Assembly (NCBI GenBank): GCA_965364515.1
Contig: CBDTXZ010000068.1
Span: forward strand, 1 to 13,946
Origin: JAHEDH01 sp965364515
GTDB taxonomy: Bacteria > Actinomycetota > Acidimicrobiia > Spongiisociales > ZC4RG35
DNA: 13,946 nt
Direction of reading: 5' to 3'
Each line of letters begins with the position of its first letter. The stretch's first letter is position 1. Of the stretch, positions 6,802 to 11,979 are shown piece after piece. The notes below the pieces were generated by a model. It searched no databases. It saw only the letters and a program-made list of their open reading frames with translations, and was not told the DNA's origin. Both the position numbers and the translations under genes were made by a program.

Positions 6802-7716
6802 CTACTCCACCATGGCATCGGCGCGAGCCTCATCGGTCAGCAACTCGACGCCGAGCCAGACCCATGCGATCCACAGCACATCCGCCAACAGGAGATGGAT
6901 CAGCTGGATCGCGATCGGAGTGAGCGTCCACACGTTCACGACTCCGACGACCAGCTCAACGAACACGATCGCGACGACCGCACGTGCCGCCGTCCGCCCG
7001 GAACCGTCGACGTCCCAGACGTTGGAACGCACCCACCGCGCCGCCGAAACGCCGATCAGGATGGCAAAGACCGGGTGGAGCACCCGCACTCGTGTGAACC
7101 ACGACGCCGTGGCCGAGAAGTCCTCGGTGATGCCCTCGATCACGGATTCTGCAGGGAACAGCGTGTCCGCGAGGGCTGTCACCGCTCCGGTGGCGGCGAT
7201 CAGCAGCATGCCGGCACCGAATCCGAAGATCGCCCGGGCATGCGGTCGGTCGAGCCGGACCTGACGATCCCGATCGAGCCAATAGACCACCAGCGTGAGC
7301 CCTGCCAGTAGAACGAGCGTGTTGACGAGATGGACCGGCACCGAGATCGCCCTGGCGAGCGACGCATCGTTCTCGACCCATTCGTACAGGACGATCACCG
7401 CTCCGATGAGCGACTCCGAGATGATGCCCACCGCCGAGAGGACTGCCGCCTTGCGGACCGGCCGCCCGGGGCTCGTGGTGCGAAACACCCTCAGCACGAG
7501 CCAGGCGAGCAGCATCAAGGCAACACCCGATGCCATCCGGTGAGTGAACTCCACGGCCGTTGCACCTTCGAACTCCGGGATGATCACGCCGTCGCACGTA
7601 GGCCAGGAGGCTCCACATCCCGCTCCGGATCCGGTGGCGCGCACGAGGGCGCCGAGCAGGATGACGACGAGGTTCCAGACGAGCGCCGTCCAGGCGAGCC
7701 GGCGGGTGGTGATCAC
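6802..7716 (-). CDS. ctaA: heme A synthase (CtaA/COX15 family)
   Basis: A 304-residue polytopic membrane protein that oxidises heme O to heme A for cytochrome oxidase. About eight hydrophobic segments are visible. The first outside loop carries the conserved VRATGSGAGCGASWPTC, with the cysteine pair Cys34/Cys41. Glu56 and His59 follow in VEFTHRMASG; all four correspond closely to functional residues of Bacillus subtilis CtaA. Further histidines occur in VPVHLVN, RVLHPVFAI and LIHLLLADVLW, consistent with heme ligands in the two four-helix halves. The start is taken as GTG 7716, not the longer frame from 7779: the TATCCT box ends seven bases before 7716, and the extra residues do not look membrane-like. 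Oxidase genes are not in the window. The neighbours are otsA and the moeZ-like gene. Confidence 0.92.
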   Translation of the reverse strand: MITTRRLAWTALVWNLVVILLGALVRATGSGAGCGASWPTCDGVIIPEFEGATAVEFTHRMASGVALMLLAWLVLRVFRTTSPGRPVRKAAVLSAVGIISESLIGAVIVLYEWVENDASLARAISVPVHLVNTLVLLAGLTLVVYWLDRDRQVRLDRPHARAIFGFGAGMLLIAATGAVTALADTLFPAESVIEGITEDFSATASWFTRVRVLHPVFAILIGVSAARWVRSNVWDVDGSGRTAARAVVAIVFVELVVGVVNVWTLTPIAIQLIHLLLADVLWIAWVWLGVELLTDEARADAMVE

Positions 7717-7723
7717 GCCGAGG

Positions 7724-7729
7724 AGGATA
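7724..7729 (-). promoter_or_regulatory. candidate -10 box (TATCCT) for ctaA, leaderless
   Basis: TATCCT on the minus strand is followed by seven bases and then GTG 7716. This spacing places the transcription start at or next to the start codon. It supports the short form of CtaA. No clear -35 element is seen. Confidence 0.5.
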
Positions 7730-7759
7730 CCTGCGGCCCCGGACCACCGAATCGGAGGA

Positions 7760-9196
7760 TCAGAAGGCGGTGTCCCCAACGCCCTCGATCGACTCGAGGC
7801 AGTGCTGAGCCCATCGATGGACGTCCCACCGCTCCACCCTGCGTTTGAGCATCCGCATGGCCGATGCCTGTTCGGCGTCGTCCGCGTCGATCGAGGCGCT
7901 CAACGCCTCGGCAAGCGCGTCGACGTCGTACGGATTCACGATCCGAGCCCCCTTGAGCTCCTCGGCCGCGCCTGCGAACTCGGAGAGGACGAGCGTGCCG
8001 GTGTCGTCCGAGCGGGTAGCAACGTATTCCTTGGCGACCAGGTTCATCCCGTCCCTGAGTGGCGTGACCAGCATCACGTCTGCCGCCGAGTAGTGGGCGA
8101 TCAGCTCCGTTCGGTCGAGGCTGCGGTAGTAGTAGTGGACCGGCACCCATCCCGCTCCACCGTGGGTGCCGTTGATACGGCCGACGATCCGTTCGATCTC
8201 CTCGCGGATCAGCTGGTACTCCCCGACGTTCTGACGGCTCGGCACCGCCACCTGCACGAGTACGACCTTGCCGCGCAGCTCGGGTCGATCGGCCAGCAGG
8301 GTCTCGAAGGCCTTCAGGCGTTGATCGATCCCCTTCGTGTAGTCGAGCCGGTCGACTCCGAGGATGATCGCCTCGGGGTTGCCGAGCTCCGCTCGCAACT
8401 CCTCGGCGGCGGACCGGACCTCGTCGGACGCCGCCTCCTCGGCGTACAGAGCCGAATCGATCGAGATCGGCACGGTCTCGGTCGTGACCGTTCTGCCTTC
8501 GTGTGACAGCGTCTCGGCGGGACCGGTGGCGGTCGTGAAGGTTCTCGCGCTCCGGCCGAAGTTGACGAGGGAGCGATGCGTCTGGAATCCGAGGACATCC
8601 GCACCGAGAAGACCTTGAAGGATCTCCTCTCGCCATGGGAGCCGGCCGAAGATCTCCACGGGCGGGAATGGGATGTGGAGGAAGAAGCCGATGCGGTTCG
8701 TCAGCCCCATCGAGCGGAGTATCCCGGGTACCAGCTGGAGCTGGTAGTCCTGGACCCAGATCAAGTCGGACGGTTCCGCCGTGGAGGCGACGACCTCGGC
8801 GAAGCGACGGTTGACCTCGACATAGGGGCGCCACCAATGCCGGTGCAGTTCGACGGGGCGGATGGCGTCGTGGTAGAGCGGCCACACGGTCCCGTTGCAG
8901 AAGCCCTCGTAGAAGAGATCGATCTCGGCCTCGCTGAGCGGAACGGGCACCTGGCTGATTCCGTCGACGACGAACGCGTCCGGAGAGCCGCCGGCAACGC
9001 CGGGCCATCCGACCCAATCGCCACTCCGCTGCTGCAGGACCGGACTCAGCGCGCTGACCAGGCCACCCGGGCTCGTGACCCACTGACCCGAGTCGTCGTC
9101 CCACCGGACCGGAAGTCGGTTGGCGACCACGACGAGTCGCCCGCCTCCTCCCGATCGAGTTTCGCTGCCTTCAGGTGTGAAGTCTGTTACCCCCAT
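7760..9196 (-). CDS. otsA: trehalose-6-phosphate synthase
   Basis: A 478-residue GT20 retaining glycosyltransferase that joins UDP- or GDP-glucose to glucose 6-phosphate. Visible motifs are VVVANRLPVRW with TSPGGLVSALSPVL near the N-terminus, FLHIPFPPVEIF (about 172-183), GVDRLDYTKGIDQRLKAFE (from 280), and LRDGMNLVAKEYVA (380-393) for the nucleotide sugar. The segment IWVQDYQLQLVP (146-157) has Gln where E. coli OtsA has His in HDYH. As I recall it, this is the usual actinobacterial form, so it is not evidence of inactivity. No phosphatase (otsB) lies in the window. The open frame extends to 9925, but that part is the reverse strand of the CBS gene. The start is taken as ATG 9196, seven bases after a TATCGT box; ATG 9202 is an alternative. 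Confidence 0.94.
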   Translation of the reverse strand: MGVTDFTPEGSETRSGGGGRLVVVANRLPVRWDDDSGQWVTSPGGLVSALSPVLQQRSGDWVGWPGVAGGSPDAFVVDGISQVPVPLSEAEIDLFYEGFCNGTVWPLYHDAIRPVELHRHWWRPYVEVNRRFAEVVASTAEPSDLIWVQDYQLQLVPGILRSMGLTNRIGFFLHIPFPPVEIFGRLPWREEILQGLLGADVLGFQTHRSLVNFGRSARTFTTATGPAETLSHEGRTVTTETVPISIDSALYAEEAASDEVRSAAEELRAELGNPEAIILGVDRLDYTKGIDQRLKAFETLLADRPELRGKVVLVQVAVPSRQNVGEYQLIREEIERIVGRINGTHGGAGWVPVHYYYRSLDRTELIAHYSAADVMLVTPLRDGMNLVAKEYVATRSDDTGTLVLSEFAGAAEELKGARIVNPYDVDALAEALSASIDADDAEQASAMRMLKRRVERWDVHRWAQHCLESIEGVGDTAF

Positions 9197-9203
9197 GCAC
9201 ATG

Positions 9204-9209
9204 ACGATA
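9204..9209 (-). promoter_or_regulatory. candidate -10 box (TATCGT) for otsA, leaderless
   Basis: TATCGT on the minus strand is followed by seven bases and ATG 9196. With the opposing TAGGCT at 9257 it forms a compact divergent promoter region in the 72 bases between otsA and the CBS gene. No good -35 element is visible. Confidence 0.5.
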
Positions 9210-9256
9210 GGCCGAAGAGTGGCTGTCCCAGAAGCGTCGTGGCCGACCCCCATCGG

Positions 9257-9262
9257 TAGGCT
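9257..9262 (+). promoter_or_regulatory. candidate -10 box (TAGGCT) for the CBS gene, leaderless
   Basis: TAGGCT is followed by exactly six bases and ATG 9269. There is no Shine-Dalgarno sequence in between. The same hexamer stands before the TauE/SafE gene. Confidence 0.55.
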
Positions 9263-9268
9263 CTCGGG

Positions 9269-10234
9269 ATGGACATCTTCGAGAACGTCGTCGAAGCGAT
9301 CGGGAACACCCCGCTCGTCCGGCTCTCCAGACTGCACGCCCCGGGGAATCTCGTGGCCAAGGTCGAACACATGAATCCGGGTGGCTCGATCAAGGAGCGA
9401 ATCGCGGTGTCGATGATCGATGCGGCCGAGGAGCAGGGCCTGTTGAAACCGGGCGGAACGATCATCGAACCGACCTCGGGAAACACCGGTGTCGGCTTGG
9501 CGCTGGTCGGCGCAGTCCGGGGCTACCGGGTGATCTGCACCGTTCCGGACAAGGTGTCTCAGGAGAAGCGCGACCAGCTCGAGGCATACGGCGTGGAGGT
9601 CATCGTCACGCCCACTGACCGGCTGCCCGAAGACGACGACAGCTACTACGGCGTTGCCAGAACTCTCACGGCCGAGATCGACGGTGCATTCAATCCCAAC
9701 CAGTACTTCAACCCCGCCAATCCGGCTGCCCACGAGGCAACGACCGGACCGGAGCTGTGGAGTCAGACGGACGGACAGATCGACGTCCTCGTCGCAGGGG
9801 TCGGCACGGGAGGAACGATCACCGGCGCCGGGCGCTTCCTCAAGGCCCGGAAACCCGAGATCGAGCTGGTCGGGGCGGATCCGGAGGGCTCGATCTACAC
9901 GGCGGGCCCGGACGGAGACATCCACCAGTACTACGTGGAGGGCGTGGGCGAGGACTTCTACCCCGAGACCGTGGACCTGGACCTGATCGATCGTTTCATC
10001 GAGGTCAACGATGCCGAATCGTTCGCCATGACACGTCGTCTGGCCACCGAGGAGGGCCTCCTGGTCGGTGGTTCATGCGGGATGGCAGCACATGCTGCGC
10101 TCCAGGTGGCCGCCGAAGACACCGACAAGCTCGTCGTGGTGATCCTCCCGGATTCGGGCCGCGGCTATCTGTCGAAGGTGTTCAACGACGACTGGATGCG
10201 CTCACACGGCTTCGGAGACATCGTCGACAGCTGA
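9269..10234 (+). CDS. cbs: cystathionine beta-synthase, catalytic core only
   Basis: A 321-residue fold-type II PLP enzyme condensing serine (or an activated serine) with homocysteine. Motifs are IGNTPLVRL (11-19), the PLP lysine Lys42 in NPGGSIKERIA, TSGNTGVGLAL (69-79) and GVGTGGTITGAGR. Two segments favour CBS over cysteine synthase: NQYFNPANPAAHEATTGPELW, and the C-terminal PDSGRGYLSKVFNDDWMRSHGF, both like actinobacterial CBS. Mycobacterial CBS continues with a pair of CBS domains and is about 460 residues long. This one stops right after the catalytic domain, so it lacks that regulatory module. The start at ATG 9269 is fixed by the adjacent TAGGCT box. It converges on the CGL/CGS gene 85 bases away. 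A role as an O-acetylserine sulfhydrylase cannot be excluded. Confidence 0.88.
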   Translation: MDIFENVVEAIGNTPLVRLSRLHAPGNLVAKVEHMNPGGSIKERIAVSMIDAAEEQGLLKPGGTIIEPTSGNTGVGLALVGAVRGYRVICTVPDKVSQEKRDQLEAYGVEVIVTPTDRLPEDDDSYYGVARTLTAEIDGAFNPNQYFNPANPAAHEATTGPELWSQTDGQIDVLVAGVGTGGTITGAGRFLKARKPEIELVGADPEGSIYTAGPDGDIHQYYVEGVGEDFYPETVDLDLIDRFIEVNDAESFAMTRRLATEEGLLVGGSCGMAAHAALQVAAEDTDKLVVVILPDSGRGYLSKVFNDDWMRSHGFGDIVDS

Positions 10235-10237
10235 TCA

Positions 10238-10284
10238 ACGCCGCACGCTCTACGTCGCACGCTCCACGCCACACGCCACACGCC
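10238..10284. repeat. degenerate C-rich short repeats after the CBS gene
   Basis: Just past the CBS stop, ACGCCGCACGCTCT and ACGTCGCACGCTCC follow each other (12 of 14 bases identical). Two overlapping ACACGCC units come next. The plus-strand sequence is C-rich with few G, the kind of RNA that Rho binds. It may help end CBS transcription before the convergent gene. That role is inference. Confidence 0.5.
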
Positions 10285-10301
10285 GTCAGGCATGCGGTTG
10301 C

Positions 10302-10317
10302 CGGCTGCCGACAGCCG
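10302..10317. terminator. small inverted repeat between convergent CBS and CGL/CGS genes
   Basis: CGGCTG and CAGCCG form a perfect 6-bp stem around a 4-base loop, three bases beyond the CGL/CGS stop on the minus strand. No T-run follows on either strand. It could be a weak bidirectional pause or 3'-end hairpin, but it is not a classical terminator. Confidence 0.3.
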
Positions 10318-10319
10318 CC

Positions 10320-11471
10320 TCAGACCCGATCCAGGGCCTGGGCGAGATCGGCGATCAGGTCTTCGGCGTCTTCGAGACCGACGGACAACCGGACCAGGCC
10401 GTCGGTGATCCCGACGGCAGCCCGCTCGGCAGGCGTCATGTCGCCGTGGGTCATGGTGACGGGGTGGGTGATGAGGGACTCCACCGAGCCCAGGTTCTCG
10501 GCGAGCGACCACAGCTCGACGGCCGCCATGAGCTTCTTGCCGGCTTCGACACCACCATCCACTTCGAACCATGCCATCGCACCGAATCCGCTCGCCTGCC
10601 GCTTCGCCAACTCGTGCTGCGAGAACGACTCGAGGCCCGGGTAGGAGACGGATCTCACCTTCGGATGGCCTTCGAGGAATGCTGCGACCTCGAGGGCGTT
10701 CGCCGATTGGCGATCCATGCGCTCGGACAACGTCTTGGTGCCCTGCAACGTGAGCCAGGCGACTTGGGGCGACATGATCATGCCTGCCGATTTCTGCATG
10801 AACCTGAGCTTCGCCTGGTGCTCTTCCGACCTGGCCACCACCGCACCTCCGAGCGTGGCGTTGTGACCGTCCATGTACTTGGTGGTCGAGTGGATCACCA
10901 GATCGGCGCCCAGTTCGAGCGGGCGTTGGTAATACGGAGTCAAGAAGGTGTTGTCGACCACGTGCGGGACGCCGCGCTCGGATGTGATCTCTGACACCGC
11001 CGCAAGGTCGGTCAGTTTCAGGGTGGGGTTGGCCGGCGTCTCCGTGAACACGAGCTGGGTCTCGTCCCGAAGTGCTGCGGCGACGTTGGCGGGGTCGGAG
11101 GTGTCCACGAACGAGAACCGAACGCCGAATCGGGTCATGACCTGGGTGGCGAAGCGGTGGGTTCCGCCGTAGACCACATCGGAGATGACACAGTGGCTGC
11201 CGGCATCCAGCAGTGCGAGCATCACCGAGGTCGTCGCTGCCATTCCCGTGCCGTAGGCGGTGGCCCCTACCCCACCTTCGAGCGCTGCGACCTTCTCCTC
11301 GAAGGCCGAGACGGTCGGGTTGCCGGCTCGGGAGTACGAGAATCCCTTCGCCATGTAGTCGTCCACCGAATCCTGGACGAACGTCGTCGACTGGTAGATC
11401 GGGGTGAGGATGGCTCCGGTGACCGGATCAGGCGTGACGCCTGCGTGTATCTGTTTCGTGCGGAATCCCAT
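10320..11471 (-). CDS. metB: cystathionine gamma-lyase / gamma-synthase family enzyme
   Basis: A 383-residue Cys/Met-metabolism PLP enzyme. It has the neighbour-subunit phosphate-binding YSR (46-48) in FSYSRAGNPT, Asp173 in VVDNTF, the PLP lysine Lys198 in HSTTKYMDGHN, and the C-terminal AENLGSVESLITHPVTMTH and LVRLSVGLED. The length is normal. The family covers gamma-lyase, which cleaves cystathionine to cysteine, and gamma-synthase, which makes cystathionine from a homoserine ester; motifs visible by eye do not separate them. The nearby CBS enzyme favours the lyase direction (reverse transsulfuration), as in the mycobacterial cbs-metB neighbourhood. The symbol is therefore provisional. The start ATG 11471 has only a weak GAGG upstream and no TAnnnT box. 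Instead a strong terminator-like hairpin ends 42 bases upstream, so the gene may be controlled by the leader at 11507-11745. Confidence 0.88.
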   Translation of the reverse strand: MGFRTKQIHAGVTPDPVTGAILTPIYQSTTFVQDSVDDYMAKGFSYSRAGNPTVSAFEEKVAALEGGVGATAYGTGMAATTSVMLALLDAGSHCVISDVVYGGTHRFATQVMTRFGVRFSFVDTSDPANVAAALRDETQLVFTETPANPTLKLTDLAAVSEITSERGVPHVVDNTFLTPYYQRPLELGADLVIHSTTKYMDGHNATLGGAVVARSEEHQAKLRFMQKSAGMIMSPQVAWLTLQGTKTLSERMDRQSANALEVAAFLEGHPKVRSVSYPGLESFSQHELAKRQASGFGAMAWFEVDGGVEAGKKLMAAVELWSLAENLGSVESLITHPVTMTHGDMTPAERAAVGITDGLVRLSVGLEDAEDLIADLAQALDRV

Positions 11472-11506
11472 GGGGCCATTCTGCCTCGGCGCGGCGGCTT
11501 TGGCGC

Positions 11507-11543
11507 AAAACGGGTCGAGCCCCCACCGGAGTGGGGGCTCGAC
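11507..11543 (-). terminator. strong hairpin with T-run upstream of the metB-like gene
   Basis: GTCGAGCCCCCAC pairs perfectly with GTGGGGGCTCGAC (13 bp) around a 4-base loop (TCCG on the minus strand); the arms are 11514-11526 and 11531-11543. On the minus strand CCG and then TTTT (11510-11507) follow. No T-run follows on the plus strand, so it acts on minus-strand transcripts. It either ends a small RNA or attenuates the metB-like gene, which starts 42 bases further on. Confidence 0.75.
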
Positions 11544-11680
11544 TGAACCTCTTGAACGATGACGGACGAATCCGCTGCGGGGGGACCAGCTCCGCAGATT
11601 CCAGAGGCCGGTGGTCCGAGGTTGAAGTCGCTACCTGATGCCCAGAGGGCGAGTAGCGCCTGTGATAGCCGGTGCGCTAC

Positions 11681-11722
11681 TCAGCGCTCGGCCACCTCCA
11701 GAGTCCCAAAACTACCTACCAA
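11681..11722 (-). CDS. possible 13-residue leader peptide
   Basis: TTG at 11722 lies nine bases after the GGAGG core and opens a frame MVGSFGTLEVAER ending at TGA 11683-11681. An ATT codon one position earlier, at 11725, has even better spacing but is a rare start. The peptide has no cysteine and no internal methionine, so a simple sulfur amino-acid stalling mechanism is not suggested by its composition. Its stop codon lies inside two competing hairpins, which is what one expects if ribosome position chooses the RNA fold. The same frame also continues upstream to 11956, so this could instead be the tail of a longer protein. Confidence 0.35.
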   Translation of the reverse strand: MVGSFGTLEVAER

Positions 11723-11956
11723 AATGGACCACCTCCTTTCTCTGGTGACGCCATTCTGCCATCGTTCTCGCGTTTTGGGGCGGAATTCCGGGTTGATGTC
11801 GACCGGCTTGCCCGAGAGCCTCTCGAACCGGCCCGGTTTCCCGATGATCGAGAACGGCGGCCGGCCTTTCCGCACGGCGCAATCGGCGCGGTCGCTCCAG
11901 GTCTCCCAGATCTCCGCGGCCGGCGAAACGGCGTTCGGTGGATGAGGAGCGAGCAC
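11681..11956 (-). CDS. unrecognised small ORF with coding-like base composition
   Basis: GTG 11956 opens a frame of 91 codons ending at TGA 11681. From about 11930 to 11742 some 84 percent of third positions are G or C, with many Asp, Glu, Trp and Lys codons, as in the real genes around it. After 11741 third positions turn AT-rich (ATT TTG GTA GGT AGT TTT). I do not recognise the protein, which contains IWETWSDRADC, FSIIGKPGRFERL and PVDINPEFRPKTRERW. There is no clear ribosome-binding site or promoter for GTG 11956. It may be a small gene, the decayed end of one, or chance. The extended Shine-Dalgarno sequence sits inside it, which argues that the 3' part serves as RNA rather than as protein code. 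Confidence 0.3.
   Translation of the reverse strand: MLAPHPPNAVSPAAEIWETWSDRADCAVRKGRPPFSIIGKPGRFERLSGKPVDINPEFRPKTRERWQNGVTRERRWSILVGSFGTLEVAER
11726..11741 (-). promoter_or_regulatory. extended Shine-Dalgarno sequence (16 bases)
   Basis: AGAAAGGAGGTGGTCC on the minus strand is complementary to the whole 16S rRNA 3' tail GGAUCACCUCCUUUCU, with one G-U pair replacing A-U. Ordinary ribosome-binding sites in this window match four to seven bases. It is followed after short spacing by the leader-peptide frame. Confidence 0.7.
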
Positions 11957-11966
11957 CGGCCGGTCG

Positions 11967-11972
11967 TAGGCT
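11967..11972 (+). promoter_or_regulatory. candidate -10 box (TAGGCT) for the TauE/SafE gene, leaderless
   Basis: TAGGCT is followed by seven bases and ATG 11980, with no Shine-Dalgarno sequence between. It is identical to the box before the CBS gene and supports this ATG over the in-frame ATG at 11938. Confidence 0.5.
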
Positions 11973-11979
11973 CACTGCG

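Larger units (their letters stand above)
11507..11745 (-). ncRNA. candidate structured leader or small RNA upstream of the metB-like gene
   Basis: The minus strand here is unusually rich in pairing options. In order it has CCAGAG (11745-11740), the extended Shine-Dalgarno sequence (11741-11726), a 13-codon frame ending TGA at 11681, a 9-bp perfect hairpin (GAGTAGCGC 11682-11674 with GCGCTACTC 11659-11651), and GGACCACC (11617-11610), which can pair fully with the Shine-Dalgarno GGTGGTCC. A CTGCGG/CCGCAG hairpin (11597-11592 with 11580-11575) follows, its 3' side formed partly by a run of six C, and then the terminator hairpin. CTCTGG occurs three times (11703-11698, 11647-11642, 11606-11601) and each copy could pair with the single CCAGAG. 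I recognise no Rfam family in it; S-box/SAM-type and 6C RNA were considered without a match. No clear promoter is visible upstream. Extent and function are inferred from structure only. Confidence 0.5.
11472..11979. other. 508-base stretch without an assured gene
   Basis: This is the only gap over 300 bases. From the metB-like side it holds the terminator hairpin, the structured minus-strand leader with the extended Shine-Dalgarno sequence, and the 5' part of an unrecognised minus-strand ORF. It ends with the leaderless promoter of the TauE/SafE gene. No tRNA or transposon remnant is visible. Confidence 0.7.

Noticed and set aside
8737..8774. Inactivated OtsA because of Gln in place of both His in the HDYH motif
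   Set aside because: As I recall, actinobacterial OtsA proteins normally carry QDYQ here, and all other catalytic motifs are intact.
9197..9925. A 243-codon N-terminal extension of OtsA
   Set aside because: It is entirely antisense to the CBS gene. The OtsA family start and a TATCGT box both point to 9196.
10238..10284. CRISPR-like array
   Set aside because: The units are short, contiguous and degenerate, with no spacers and no cas genes nearby.
11726..11741. Fragment of a 16S rRNA gene 3' end on the plus strand
   Set aside because: Only the tail-like 16 bases match, with one mismatch. None of the conserved helix 44/45 sequence precedes them, so complementarity on the minus strand is the better reading.
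11507..11745. SAM riboswitch or 6C RNA upstream of the metB-like gene
   Set aside because: The location is suggestive and there is one run of six C. But I see no SAM-riboswitch core and no second C-loop hairpin of the 6C type; a covariance-model search would decide.
11559..11945. A 128-codon plus-strand open frame in the intergenic stretch
   Set aside because: It has no ribosome-binding site, unbalanced composition, no recognisable family, and runs across the structured RNA and terminator-proximal region.
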